A stretch of DNA of 64,000 nt, from the NCBI GenBank assembly GCA_029783825.1, contig JAREIK010017226.1, forward strand, positions 1-64,000, written 5' to 3'. The number at the start of each line of letters is the position of its first letter. Position 1 is the first letter of the stretch. A program made the translations under genes and the position numbers. This DNA comes from Sapria himalayana. Lineage: Eukaryota > Streptophyta > Magnoliopsida > Malpighiales > Rafflesiaceae. A model generated the notes under the pieces. That model did no database searches. It worked only from the letters and a program-made list of their open reading frames with translations, and was not told where the DNA came from. Shown in pieces: positions 46,029-60,290 of this stretch.

Positions 46029-46151
46029 ATGGGAGTCTCATCATCATAGAATTTTGGGATAATTGGCTCCATTGCTACGGAGGCTGCCATCATTATCGCC
46101 TCTACCATAGTCATTTTTGTCCTACTATATAACATCGTATTTATCTTTTGA
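46029..46151 (+). pseudogene. Broken 40-codon mini-ORF (unit D)
   Basis: Full 123-nt length kept, but codon 7 is TAG. The hydrophobic segment reads IIIASTIVIFVLLYNIVFIF, a convincing membrane helix. Confidence 0.35.
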
Positions 46152-46846
46152 TTATCGGGATCCATGCCTGTTTATTTTAATGATCAAACTGAAAATATTC
46201 TTTTTTTATTGTCAGTTCCCTCACAGCGCCCCATTTTTTGTAACATCCAGGCTGTATAAAATAAACATCCAGGCTATTTATTTTAAAATTCTCTCTTTTA
46301 AAAATAGTATTTAAAAGAGAGAATTGAAATGTTCTCTTTGTCTTGGCACTGATGTGTCAAGTGAAAACGAAAAGCATATTTTTCTTATTTTCAATATCTT
46401 TACGTTACAACTTTAAATTTCTGGTCGTTAGTAGAAGAATAGATGCTATGTTGGTAATTTCTATGAAAATCATTTGCAGATATATGTATATGAGCGAAAG
46501 ATACAGGTTATGTGAGTTGGGCTTATTTTTTTTGTGAAAGTCACCATGAATAACAATTTGATTTAATGAATATTTCATAACCCATAGAAACTAAATCTTC
46601 AAACAGTGTCAAACATATTGATTCAAATGGTAAAAACTAACAATCTAATTAAACTGATAAACGAGATATTCACCATCAACATTACTCAACATGCTCTTTG
46701 CAAAAGTTTTGGCATCGAAACGAGAAGTTAATAATTATTCTCAATTGATGCTTTTAAGGCATTCCTATTGTAAAACGATGATGTCAAGCTCATATTTGAA
46801 ATACACAAATATCTATAATACTATTGTTTCACCCCACCCACGCTGA

Positions 46847-47035
46847 GTGAAAGATGAACATTGTTGTGAGAATGGTCGGGTTCCTCATCTTTCAAGAAAG
46901 GGTCTAATTTCTGGCAAATTTCCTTCTTCAAATTTCATTTTGCGCAAGGGTTTGCAAATTAGTCATTCATCGGATGAAGATGAGAATGCATTTGAGATAG
47001 AATTGATGGATATTATATTTGTAGGCGGTGCATGA
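46847..47035 (+). CDS. Conserved 62-aa block of unknown function (unit D)
   Basis: Identical to the B block apart from one codon fewer at the N-terminus (MKDEHCC against MKDDEHCC). Same LQISHSSDEDENAFEIELM core and FVGGA end. Unknown function. The identity with B reflects recent duplication rather than selection. Confidence 0.35.
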   Translation: MKDEHCCENGRVPHLSRKGLISGKFPSSNFILRKGLQISHSSDEDENAFEIELMDIIFVGGA

Positions 47036-47555
47036 GGTAAATGCTAGCAGTTCCTAGTTCAAATGTAGGAAGCATGTAGGTTGCCTCCGCAAAGTATTTC
47101 AATCTCCAAAGAAGGTGACCTGTAAACCTAAGTGTGAAGACTTCTTTGAATGGCATAATAAATTCTGAATGGTTTCGAAAATAAAAAAAACTTGTAATAG
47201 TTAAGCGATATGACTAAAACATTGTTTTGAGGTGAGAAAATAAAACATTAAGAACACTTTACATGTGTTTTTTTAATTCAAAAATAAAAAAAAATATTTC
47301 CCAAATTGATGCCTAGTTCTTCTTCCTATTTGTAGTTTTACTGTTCTATAAAGAATTTTATTATCATTTTAGTATTTAACTCTAACCTACATGATTTTAA
47401 CAAAAAGAAATTCATGTTGGAACTTGCAAAATGGCCTCACATAGTTTCAAAATCTTAATGTAAAATCGTGTAAAAGTTATATGATTAAATCAATTAAATT
47501 TTTTAAAGTTATTTCTGAATCACCTTATGTGAGATGCTCTTATGATGAGATTAGA

Positions 47556-47880
47556 CCTGTGTGTGCGTGCTTGCGTGGCTGCGTGTGTGTGTGTTAGATA
47601 GAATTACACACACACACACTAACACACACACACATATAAGTTTCTATATAGATATATAGATATATAGATCTATATATTATGTATATACATATATTTAAGA
47701 CACACACACGCACAGACACAAATACATCACACACACATACACATACATATATATATATATCTTAATATATAAAAATATATGTATATATATATAGGTTTCT
47801 ATATACATATATTGGTATATAGATATATACATTTATATTATAAGTATACTTATATATTTAATATTCATACATATATATAT
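47556..47880. repeat. Compound TG/CA/TA microsatellite region (unit D)
   Basis: Counterpart of B 17,656-17,995 with shorter TA runs. Confidence 0.85.
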
Positions 47881-50800
47881 GTTACTTTAGAGGATCTTCC
47901 AATATCTATTCAATTAAATATGAAAATGATGTTTGCTACCATAAGGATGAAAAAAATTAGGGAATCTATAATTTAATTCTTTGAAAACCTTCTTATTAAA
48001 AATAAATCTTTTCTTCTACATCCTAATTAGGATATAGCCTTGTGAATATTATTAGAAGAAAAAAAAATATGAGCATGGCAAAGGTACCATGATTGATAAA
48101 GTAAAATAAGCAACCTTTTCCTTTGACTCGGAAAGGTGTTGTTGGTCCTAATGGTTTCTCAAATTTACTTTCTAAGTGTGTTATAGAGCAAAATGAATAT
48201 GAAGACATAATCAAAAATATAATTCTTTCTCATGAAATGAAATAAATTATTAATAAAATATCGAACAAAACTGTAATTATTATATTAGATATATAGACAT
48301 ATAATCAAATAGATTAAAATTTCTTTCTTAGATTATTAAGAAAACAATGTTTTCCCCTAAAAAAATCAACTCTGTAGAAAGATGTGTTTCTAAAAATTGA
48401 TTTTATTTTTTGATCAAAGGTTAAGTCTCTTTATTTTTTGAAGTTAATAGAGGTCTTAGACATGTTCTGGTTTTTACTAGTTTGTTTATTATAGAAACAT
48501 AATATTTAGCACGGTGTATAAACAAGTTGCATGAGTCAATAAATGAAGTTAGAGCTTGGCTATAATGATAGGAGAGAAACTACTATTTACTTTGTTAAAA
48601 TAAAGAAAAAGTTTTATAATGCGAGTTGCTTACTACTAAAAGCAAGATGATTTGCTGCACCCCCACCCAACTGATCTTATTGGTCCCTAGTCCTACCTAG
48701 ACTCTTTGTCATTGATTCAATAATGAATACTGAGCTTTTCCGATCTATGGTCGGATGGCTTTACATTTCTAAAAAACAAATAATTGATTTCAAGGGTAAG
48801 AAGTCAATGTTAAGAACTAGAGAATTAGAAGTGCAACTTGTGTCGACTTTTTTCTTGCCTTCAACTTGTATCTTACTGCCCGTGCAAGAAAGAGCAAATA
48901 GGAAATGGTAGGTGGTCTGGGGCTAACCCAACCCACCGATGGCCTCTTTCATCACTATTGATATCAGGCCTCGCTTCAACTTGCTTCTAGCTAGTTCGAT
49001 TTCTAGTATGGTTACACTAATCATGTAAGTAATATAATGAATAGTTTCTAAATTTTTGTGAACATTAAATTTTTTCTTCAAATAATAAGTTTAAAGACAA
49101 TATATAAATATTTAAAAAATGGAATGAATGTATTTTTTTCAAGTTGATCAACAATAATCATAAAATAGTTAATGAAGAAATAGTAGAAATTTAAAAAAAA
49201 ATCCAATATTTTTTACCTTGGATGCCCTTTATTCATATTTGAACTATTTAACCTCTGGATCATGAAAACTTTTTACAACAGCTTCATATAAATCATCATA
49301 GAATTCACCTTCAAGTTTACTCAAATATGATGACTTAATATGAAATATTATGACATCAAAATATTCCAATTAAAAATATTATTCTTTTATTAGTAGACAT
49401 TCATAATTTTATCTTTATCGATAACATTTTGAAACATAAAGATTATTTTGTATGAGAATGAAAATAATAATAATCAAATTTTTTCAAAAGAAAAAAATAT
49501 GAATTGGGACAATCTTTTTTTCTCCTTAGGAAAAGTCTCTGACAAACCCATTAATGAGATTTTAGCACGTGCTAGGCCAAACCATTACATAATACCAATT
49601 TTTCTAAATTTAGTAATACCATATATATTATGTGGGAATAAAAGTGTCAAATAAGTTGGTTTCGTGCCATTATGGAACAACTAATAATCTACCGGCTTGG
49701 AATGGAACAATCAGCTTAAATCCAGACAGACTTATGTCCTAACATGTCGAGTAGTCTCGGATCATGCTGGATTATTTCAGTTTTATGGGCACCGCCATCA
49801 TAGGCACTATCCACCAGCCTCTGCCAATACCATCACATAATGATGAGCGGTCACTTTCGAGACAAAAAAAAAATTATAGAAATTTTTTTATTTAAAATTT
49901 TATTTATATTATTTTAATTTTTTTAATATTTAAATGGATAAAACCCCGACAACCATTAAATTTGTTCCCCTAGTCATTAAATATAAATCCAATAATGGCT
50001 AGGATCTAATCGTCTTTTTAATAATAAATTATAGGGAACGTGGATACACGCACCTGACAATGAAAGAGATTACTATAACTGTTGGGCACATGTGCAAGTT
50101 CATCTCTTAGTAGGTGTAGGCTGTCGATGTTGGGTGGACTAATGGTGAGTCCATGACCACGAGCTGTTGGGACTTCTGTCCCAACAATATCCATTATGTC
50201 AAAATGATGAGTTTCATTAAAAAAAAACTCACCACATGGATGTGTAGATAAAATATAAATGAAATTTTAAAAAAAATTATTAATTTTTTGAAAAAAATGA
50301 TCAGTGTCTAAGAATGAGCGGGTCATAGAAATATGGTCACCAAATTTTTGGTGACCCAATCTTAGACTTGAGTCATAGTTACTATATCGGTGGACCATGC
50401 TAAAGGGCCGGACACATGGGTAGTATCTTGCTCGGCACTAGGCAATGCAGCCTCTATATTAGCAAGGTATAAGTCGTGCCTACCACAAGCACAATCCAAG
50501 TCCAAACATGATTTTATACCATGTCATGTTGAGTAAGGCACAACTCAATAGGGCTATGCCTCATGTCGTGATAGGCTGACCTACCTACTGATACATAAAT
50601 ATTGGAAACATAGTAAACAAAAAAAAATATTAAATTTTGTGGAATAGAATTTTCAGTAGATAAGATTACTTTTAAAATTTACTTTGTTATACAATATTAA
50701 TAATATATTCTTTTTATCAAATCTAGAAAATAAAAGATTTCTAGCTTTTGTATTAAAATTGTAGAGAATAGAAAATAACTCATTTCTAACTCTTTTAAGG

Positions 50801-51898
50801 AATAACTTTTTTGTTCGTTATTTTATAAATGAAACTTGATTAAGTTTGTAACAAAAATTCAGATGGTTTTTAAGTTTGAGTATATTCAATCTATGCTCCT
50901 TTTTAATTGGAAACTACTATAAAATTGGATTATCTTTTTTGGCACTCATCTGGTTTGTTCTACCGGCATTTGTATTAAGTTTGTATTCACTAGTTTCTTT
51001 AACATTGAATGAAAGATTCATATAAAAATTATTTGTTTTTAATTCTAATTAATAAGCTTTAAAGCATTGTTTTCTAACTAAAACCGAGGTGTTTCATTTG
51101 TTGGAATGGTGGCTCACTTAGAGTCTACTGTATGTGTTAGTCATCCATGGTGTGCCATGAATGGGTGGAATAGTAAATAAATTTTTTATATAAACTCAAG
51201 TAATATTCACTTGTAAATTATTGCACAAGCAATTCTCTGAGCTTTCAAAACCCTCTACTTCAGTGTGAGGATCCTATGCGTAAATAATTAGTGTTTGTAA
51301 AATGTCTACAAAAATATACGAAATGTGATGCCTCTCAAAGTTATAAAATTTCTGAACCATGTAAATCTTTGTGCTCTGGTGTAAGTTTATTTTCGTTTTG
51401 AATTTCATAATTTTTCACAAAGTAAATTAGTATTAGAGAAAGGATTGTTGATTTTTAACATAGAATTTAAATTTCTCCAAATCATTTCTAATCACACAAG
51501 ATGATAACTCACATCACCCAGAATCCAACAAAAAAAAGAGAAGCAAATCCATCAAAAATTGAGCTCTCAAGAGTCGCTCAAAGTTTAGTAAACTCTACAA
51601 AATAATGGCAGAATTTACGGAAAAACCTTGAGGTTGAAGATGATGATGCATGCATGATGTCCACCTAAGTTGACTCTGATGTTACCCAATGTGACCAACC
51701 CGACATAGTTTGACCCAAGATTTCATTGGCTTGATATTAGATTGATGGAACCAAGACATTAGCATGAAATCCCCATGATGTCACCATTTACCATGTCAGC
51801 AACATGCCATTACAAAGATCCAACCCGGATTACCCACAAATGAATTCACACAGTCTAACCCCAAAACTCCTTTACTAGTAAAGGAATGTAGTTTTTCC
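47881..51898. other. Distal region, no gene recognised (unit D)
   Basis: Counterpart of B 17,996-22,001, including the GC-richer block (50,040-50,600) with hairpins at 50,166-50,185 and 50,335-50,356. Nothing assignable to a protein family. Confidence 0.4.
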
Positions 51899-51903
51899 TA
51901 TTC

Positions 51904-54080
51904 TGACAGGACCCGACACCGATACCTCCCTAGGATTTCCCCGGTGGTCCCGCCTAGAGAAGCCTCACTGTACAATTCATAGGTAATATCCAATGGAACC
52001 CCACTTTAATAAAGAAAGTAAACACATTCCTTAATATTTTAAAAAAACCACAACAATATCTCAAATCCACAATTAACTTATCTTACGAAGGTCTTAACCC
52101 AAACACACATAATAAAAACCTCATATGAGTTAATTACTAAGATCATAGCAATCTAAGAGTATTGCAAATTTATGGGGGTAAATGAAAATAAACAAGTCCT
52201 ATAAAATAAAGAATGATAGATAGGGTAGAATACGACAACTATTGCAGAAAAAGTGATGTAGAAGCCAGTTCGAGGTAGGTCTTTATGAACTACCTCGACC
52301 TAGGGAACATAATTAAAACAATATAACGTGAGATGATAAATCTCAGTGAATGGTATAAATTATAAGGAAAAATACTGTTTTATTTTCAAAAATTTTTTCT
52401 CCCTAGACCTCACTTCCTCTCTTTACAAGGTTCCACGTTAAAATCATTTCACAAAGCTCAAAGTTATCCCCAAATCAACAATATGAAAATTATTCTCAAA
52501 AATTAACCGAAATTATTATTAAGAAAATTGTAACTTGAATTTTTTAATAAGATAAAAATTGAGCATAAAATAATCTTAAAAATATAATAACCATAAATAT
52601 TAATATGCTCATAGTTTACTTAGAAACCAACAATATGCCATACCATATATCTATCAATAACCGTGGGATACCCTACCTCACAACACTCTACAATCGAAAG
52701 GTGTCATGGTAATAATAAACAAAATAAACCATCACGTAAACCTAATTCGACATTATTGGAAATAATATATAATCACTAGATGAAACTAATCTCATGACAC
52801 CATGGAAATAATATATATAACAGTTGGATGAAAACAACCTCACGATATCATGAAAATAATATAAAAACCGTTAGATGAAACCTACCTCATGACACCGTGG
52901 CAAAACCAGTGCACTATAACATATATATGAATCAAACCTCTAGTACTATATGGTACATAAATTTATAACAACTCATATGTTATTTTTAATCACATATACT
53001 TTTACAAAGATACTATATTATAAATTAAGAATTTATGAATTTAATTTCAACAACTCAATCAAATATCTTGATGAATTTTAATTCAGTAATTCATGCTTAA
53101 ATTGAGAAATACCATAATAAAAATAATAACCTCTACCAATTTTAATAAACTAAAACTTTAAAAATATTCACCATGCTTAAAATCATTAAAAAAATCTCAA
53201 AATATATTTCTTAAATTAATAAATTTTCAAAGTGGTTTGAAAACCTCAAGCCATGTACCAAAATAATTTAAGACATATAAACCATTCATAGATTACATAA
53301 ACTCAGTCCTGCTCTCCTGGAGGATCATGTCTAGGATCAGCGTGAGTCCCTGTATTTTAATAAAATTCGGTAATTACCCTAAATGTCCCAAAAATGGAAA
53401 ATAAACCAAGTGGCATCAAAAAATTATAAAAATTATATCAATGGAATGTCCAAGAGACAAGGAACACAAGGTACACTTACTTTGGTCCAAATATTTTTGG
53501 GGTGGCCGGAAAACTCGATCCAACCATCGGCCAAACTTATTTTTATTGTATCTTTCAAATGGTGCAAAATCTGTAGAAAATGAACCCGGGAATGAATTCA
53601 GAGTGTCAAAAAATAGGGAGAAAGAACTATGGATCTGCCTGAAATGGTCGGAGAATGACAATATCCAGCAAAAAATAATTGGCCTGTAAACGAGTCGAAA
53701 ACACCTATTTTGGGATTCATGGTCTTGTAGAATTTTTATTCTAGGGGTTTTGAGCTGAAAATGAGTATTTTGGGGCTAAGGTTCTATTTGGCACATAAAA
53801 CATGGTTTATATAGAGCCTATGGTCGTTTTCATGTAAAAACTGAGGATAATCAGGGAAACTAATAAAATATTGCTTTTTGAAATTCCATTACCCACAATT
53901 TATTATCCGTAAATCAAAATTTGAGGTTCAACCATTCAATTAAATCGTATCAATGAGTCATACGAAATGAAATCTTAATCAACCCAAAATTATTTATATT
54001 TTAAAAAGTCAACTTAGTCTCACCTATTAATTTTTGTCAAACATATTAAAAACTTTTATTATATGGTATGGGTTGTTACA
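51904..54080 (-). mobile_element. Solo LTR, 2,177 bp, with 5-bp target duplication (unit D)
   Basis: tattc at 51,899-51,903 and 54,081-54,085 flank an element starting tgacaggaccc and ending gggttgttaca. Copy of the B solo LTR by duplication, not a second insertion, since position and duplicated target are the same. Terminal TG is intact here. Confidence 0.85.
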
Positions 54081-54085
54081 TATTC

Positions 54086-54560
54086 AATCCATTGTTTCAC
54101 ATTATTTATAAAAGTAGATTGGTTAATATTAATTTGGGTGATTCCGGACACATACTTGAGTTCATTATTTCAATCTCAGAAATTCAAAAAATTGAAAAAG
54201 TAAATTATTTGCCTGATGATGTGAATTCTAAACTAATAGTTTTTTTTATTTTGTGAAATTTTTTAATGGTCGGGGATAAACCAATCAGTTGATCGAGGAG
54301 CCTTTAGATGAACCAACCACAAGTGATTCAATGAGGAGAACCATGTTGTCTTATGCAAAGTTCGAGGTTGAGAAATTTGACACACTATCAACATTTGTAT
54401 GTGACAATAGAAAGATTGGATGTGTCATTTGAGAGGGATCTCATATTTATTGGAATTCCAAGCCTAAGGACATGTCATATAAAGATTTGAACTAAAATAG
54501 ATTGAATAAAAATAACGTGACCGTATTTATCTTGATTCTACTTTTGACCGTGATTATCTA
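54086..54560 (+). pseudogene. Older Copia gag relic fragment (unit D)
   Basis: Counterpart of B 24,189-24,640; KFEVEKF near 54,358-54,378. Confidence 0.5.
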
Positions 54561-56794
54561 GTTTATCAATCATAATATCTTGACTCATAGTGTCTTGTAG
54601 GATACTCATTAGAATCCTCATCTTGACTCACCACCATGAGCATCAAATAAGTAATGGTCTAAGGAGGCACCTGATGATGTACCACTATACTTTTGAAGAT
54701 GAAGTTTGATGATAATATCATGCATAAGAACATGGTTAGTTGTAACATTGTGAGTGGTAACATTTGGATTAGAGAAAAATGTAATTGCTACAATATTTAA
54801 AGATATGTATTCTTGGATTAAATTAAAGAAAATGATTTGTCCTCAAAAAATATCTTATCCAAATTAGTAATAATTTTTTTGATTTTTGTTCAGTAATACT
54901 CATAGGTTTTCTGAGTACTCAATGAAACAAACATGATAAGATTATATGTATACCTAAAAATATTGGATGTAATATGACTAATCTAACTTACAGATACATA
55001 TGCTAGTAAGAGATATAATATGAATAAAAAAGATAATATTCAGTTGAACAAATAGTTAATAGTTGATTTCTTTTTTCTACTAATGCCTTAGAATACTTAT
55101 ATGTAGTAGAATTAACATGGACTTATTAACGATATATTATTCTTCTTTTTAGCTACACTTTTTTGTACAAGAGTACTAGAATAAGAATTTAGTGAATTAT
55201 CCTACGATCCTTAAAGAAATGCCAAAATTAATATAAAGCGTAGTTTAATTATAATGTATTATCACATCTTAATATTTTAATATTATACTAAAACTATATT
55301 AATTAGATAAAATTTTAAAAATTGACAAAATTTAATATTTTTTAAAATTAGATTACATTGAATTTTAGTATCATCGATATAAATGATAAAATATCTGAAC
55401 TTACCATGAGTGATAGTTCTACATGAAACCCATATATTGAATGAATCAAATAGAATGTGTTATTATTAATATTGTTCTGACATTTCGGATACAAAATTGT
55501 AGTATACTTTACTAACTTATATAACTCAAAGTCAATCGTAGTCATTTAGTTCATTTTTTGTATCATAATTTTAGCTTATCAAAAAGATGAATGTTTAAGT
55601 TGAGAATACAACAAATGAATCATATGTAATCTAGAAGGGCTAATGAAGATGTGGAAAAATATGTACAATCTATCTTGTTCATTCTCAAAAGATGTCATTG
55701 CATAATATACTGATACAATTAATTAGAAAAATAATGTTACAATTCAATTATTTTGAAAAATAAATGTTTGTAAATAAATTATGATGAAACTAGACACAAA
55801 AATGTGTTAAAAATACACAATATTAAGATTGTTATATCTCCAAGCTTATCAATAGTATTATTGACCAAAATAATATTCAAGACACTATAATTTATAAAAA
55901 AAGTAAAAAGAAAATATGATTACATGTGAGATGGCTATTAGACCTAAGCCTTTGAACCATGAATATGGAGCGAGACAAAAAGAAGAAATCTAAGAAGAGA
56001 TTTAAATATCACTATTAAAGCTTATAGCTCTTAAGAAAAGATAATGAAATACTCTCGTGTCAGTCTTACAAGACTGATAAATGTACACATAGAAGATCTA
56101 ACTTTTGTATATTTGATAATCTATTATACAATTTATGAATCACAAAATATTCTCAATAACCCAACATGTAAATTCTTAACAGTTTTTTGAGTATATTCTA
56201 ATCTTTTGCAAAAAGAGTAACAAATTCATCAATATTCTAAATAGTCTCATCATGATCAATTGATTCATACGCCTAGAAATGAGTAGTATAATCATTTAAG
56301 TGAAATGTCGCTAAAAGAATATATAAATGTTGTTAGATTGTATGTATTCATGCATGGTTGACAAAATCAAATATACTAATATACTCAAATTGATCTATTG
56401 TCAAAAATAAATGAGTAATTATGCATTGATTATGAACTACTCTAATAAATTATTCTCAAATGTATCATCTAATAGGTGCCTCATATATACTTATCTCAAA
56501 AAATGGAAGTCTCATCGAAATCAGCCAATTGTGTAAATTTATTTGTTTTCCACTCCCACCGAGTTCTTCCCCATGATTCTTTTCTGATTAGCAACATTTT
56601 TTGTACGAATAAAACTACTCAATAAGTGAACCCACGTAGCCACACCACATATTCCTTGTTGTACATGAATCAAAATGGCACAACACGAACACTCAACCCT
56701 GGAAGAATCAATCACACATTTTGTTGCATACATTGTACTTTGCATTGATTCTAAGATGATTGTTCCCACTTCACCAGGGTTTCACCACATCACA
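54561..56794. other. Distal tail, no gene recognised (unit D)
   Basis: Counterpart of B 24,641-26,856 but with ~53 additional bp after gagaaaaatg (about 54,782-54,834) ending in gaaaatg. The flanking near-repeat suggests a short deletion in B or a filler insertion in D. Confidence 0.5.
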
Positions 56795-58267
56795 CACGCT
56801 TCCCATTCATTGTAACCATTGTATAGAGTAGCACACTTTAGTACTATGCACGCCCATTGCCCCACGTGTCATATCCAAGTGTAGGTTGCCATTTATATGC
56901 AGTGTAGCACAAATAGAAAATAAACATTAGGCATGGCAGAAATTGCACCATGCACACACTGTGTGTGAGTAAGTTTTGAAAGTGTAATAGATGCACACTT
57001 ATGATGCAAAGTCTATTACTTTTCTCGTGTTTGCTCTAATCTTCATAAAAAAAGAGCAAATATTCTTCAATCAATATATTATCCCATAAATCTTTTGAAA
57101 TATTTGTGTTTAGGCTATATAATAAAAAATTTCATCTTGATCGACGAATCCATATGTCAGTAATTGAGTAATAGTGTTATATAAGTAAAAGGTCTTTGAA
57201 AAGATATATTAGTGTTAAATCTAAAGCATTTGTGTTTGGCTAAAATTCATCAAATATACTATTGATACGCAAATCAATTGACACTTCAAATAATTAATTA
57301 TGTATCTATCATCAAACTCTTTTCAAAGTTTGTGATGATCTTGTTAGTTGTTCCCCAATATTGTATACTAATTATTTTTATTATTACTAAAAAAATAATA
57401 TAATAACACAATCCAAGCAGCACAACATAAAGCCCATGTTGTACAAGGTTCACTACAACAATGCAAATGTTGCAGTGTGGTTGCAGTAAACGTACCACAC
57501 AAATACTGCATGATGATTGCACCAACTTCTCCATGTTTGCACAATGGAATCATACCAACAATACCAAAGTTGCACAAACCCTTAAACAATAGCACGATCT
57601 TAAATATATTGCATTCTTAAATATATTTAAGAATAGCACAAACTATTTTCCGTGTTGTGTCATGCAATAGCATCTGTTGCATTCTTAAATATATGTAAGA
57701 TATACTATTTATTTGAGAACATTTAGACATTAAAAGCTGAAGTTTAATATATGTTTTATAATAGATTTTGTACTCGTTATACTAATCCAATTTAATTATA
57801 TTTTTTTAATTTATAGATCTTTTATTATCTAGAGTACACAAGTACTATATATATATATATATATTTATTTATTTATTTATACAGAACAATCTTATGAGAG
57901 AAAATATAAATATAAAGAGAGATACAAATAAAAAAAATGTGAAACATTATATTGATTGAATTATAAATGAATTTTAATTAATGATAATAATGAGTTTCAT
58001 TGACAAATATTTTGTTTTATTTTATAATATTGAAATATTATAAATGCACAAGTATAATTTAATTTGTAATTGAAAAGAATGAAGTTAAAAAAAGATATTT
58101 GCAACTAATTGACCGATTCAATACAATGTTGAATGCAAGGGTCCAATGAGAAGCAAACAAGTCGTTGGTATACAAGGATCGAAAAAGTAGTTGTATAAAT
58201 GGCAAGGATTGAATATTTGGCCTAATAAAATCATGCCATGTAATTGGGCGGTTGGGTGGGGGATTCT
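56795..58267. other. Upstream block of unit E
   Basis: Near-identical to A 1-1,464, including GCAC-rich part, palindrome, (TA)n and the block before the promoter. No gene. Confidence 0.6.
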
Positions 58268-58324
58268 TATAAATTGGAGCCATGCATTGTAAAAAAATTA
58301 TATTTCTGAATCAGCTTACGGCTC
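58268..58324 (+). promoter_or_regulatory. TATA box and leader of the MYB copy in unit E
   Basis: tataaat at 58,268-58,274 with the same spacing to the ATG (58,325) as in A. Confidence 0.45.
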
Positions 58325-59236
58325 ATGAACGTAAAATCAAACAAAATGAATTCTTGCTTTCCACATGTAATTCCTGAAATTTTTCCAATTAATTTTTCCA
58401 AGATTGATGAGTTGTGCATACATTTGCATGAAACATATTGCCGCTCATCGAAACATAATCAGCTATTTGAGGCATCGCCACTCCCACTCCCCCAACTCTG
58501 TGATTGGCTGAATGCCGCCGAACAAAACACATCTCCAATCTTCGATGTCGATAATTTAGACAAACAATATTGTCGCAGTGCTAGAGGCATCTTCATCGAC
58601 TCATCCGACTATCCTAGCTGCTCTGTCTCCTCCATGTCATCCCAGAAGGCTGTCAACTCGTCAGTCAACTCAACTCTCTATTCCTATGTGAAAAGGACCG
58701 ACATGATGGATGTACGAAGCATAAAATAACCACCGAGAGGAAACCTAACGTGCCCTGGACAATTCCCGAACACAAGTATCATTGCCCCTTAATTCAGTTT
58801 TTTATGAATAACTTTTATTTTAGTAACAAAAAAAAAATTCATATATAGAAGCTTTCCACAGGGATGAACAATGGATTGCATCGTTGTTTATATCATCTCC
58901 ATTGTCATCCTTGGGGGGAATGTTTTTATTTTTAATTTTCTATTAAAAAAATTAAATACAACATTATTTATAACTCTGAGTTAGGAAGACTAAGATCTCA
59001 TTGTATTTGTATTTATATTTCTCTATAGGACTTTTCTGAGGGGTTTGTCGATATTTGGCACAAGCAAATGGAAACAAATTTCCGCATTGGTCCAAACAAA
59101 ATCGACGACTCAAGTTTCTTGTCACGCCCAAAAATACTTCAAGCGCCATTCAACAACTGGGAAAAAGAGGAAGATTGGAAGAAGCATTCTCGACATCACT
59201 AGCTTCGAAGATGATGATCCTGTCAAATTTGTCTGA
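58325..59236 (+). pseudogene. SHAQKYF-class MYB-like gene copy with one-base frameshift (unit E)
   Basis: Exon 1 58,325-58,775, intron 58,776-59,028, exon 2 59,029-59,236. Almost identical to A except that exon 1 lacks one G in a ggg run (gatggatg against gatgggatg, about 58,707). The reading frame therefore leaves the MYB phase at codon ~128 and stops at 58,727-58,729. Exon 2 is unchanged: FLRGLSIFGTSKWKQIS, TTQVSCHAQKYF, SILDITS, and the same early stop from the shared 35-bp deletion. If the missing G is a sequencing error, E would encode essentially the same 219-aa protein as A. As given it cannot make the DNA-binding domain. Confidence 0.7.
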
Positions 59237-59678
59237 TCAAATTGTTGTGCTCAATCTAGAATCAACCTCCATTGTTCTTCCACATGAATATGATGCCAAC
59301 AATATGCCGATCCAAGACTTTCAATTTCCAGAGGAAGTCAATTGGAGTCCACAACCTCAGCCATTTCGTTCATCGGATTTTGATAATTCTCTTAGTGTCA
59401 TGGACTATTACAATGAGAATTTGGTTTTACTTTGATTTTTTTTTCAGATTTTATTTTTGTCACTTGTTGATAGTTTTTCATTCCGAGAATAAATAAATTT
59501 TCTTTTCTTTTTACTATGAATTAATTGTTAATTTTCTTTTGTTATTTACTAGCCAAATCGAAGTGTCTTGTATTCTCTTTTCGCACTTTAATAATTTGCG
59601 TCATTTTTTGATGCAGAATCTTTCATAATTTTTTAATATCACATCTCTCTCCTTCATAAAATTAAAAATATTTCATGA

Positions 59679-59772
59679 TTATTTTCTTAACTTGATGCCT
59701 AAAATAATTTTCCTTAACTCAAGTTAAGAAAATAATTATAGAATTATTTTCTTAACTTGATGCCAAAAATAT
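59679..59772. repeat. Triplicated motif, middle copy inverted (unit E)
   Basis: Same direct-inverted-direct arrangement as A 2,874-2,967. Confidence 0.7.
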
Positions 59773-59884
59773 TTCATTATTATTTCATGAATATTTCATG
59801 AATATTTCCTGATTATTTAATGCCTAAATAATATCATATATGAAAATATACTGGTGCCCAATACTTAGTCATAGTTTAGGTAAA

Positions 59885-60290
59885 ACCTCCAAAATAATTA
59901 TAAAATTTAAAATAAAAGTTTTAAAAAATTAAAAATTTTAAAAATATAAAATAATAAAAAAATTCAAAAAATATATAAAATAAAATAAAAAAATAAAATA
60001 ATACTAAAATAAAATAATAAAATAAAATAATAAAAAATAAAATAATTAAAAAATTTAAAAAAATAAATAAAAATTTAAAAAAATTTAAAAAAATTTAAAA
60101 AAAAATTTAAAAAATTTAAAAAATTTAAAAAATTAAAAAAATTAATAAAAATTTATAAATTAAAAATTAAAAAAAATTAAAAAAAATTAAAAAAATTAAA
60201 AAAATTACAAAAATTTAAAAAAAATTAAATAAATTTAAAAAAATTTAAAAAAAAATAAAAAAATTTCAAAGAAATTACACAAAAATATAT
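59885..60290. repeat. A-rich simple tract (unit E)
   Basis: About 405 bp; same position as in A (about 340 bp) but already different in length and word order. Confidence 0.9.

Larger units (their letters stand above)
41266..56794 (+). repeat. Array unit D (type III, MYB-less, with solo LTR)
   Basis: Fourth unit, nearly identical to B. It starts inside the upstream block at a (TTTA)n stretch where the Copia gag sequence ends, so the equivalent of B 10,176-11,265 is missing. It shares B's MYB deletion junction (cgccgttgataatcac, about 41,580), the same microsatellite region and the same 2,177-bp solo LTR. Most differences from B are one-base indels in homopolymers, plus one ~53-bp segment near 54,780. 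Confidence 0.9.
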
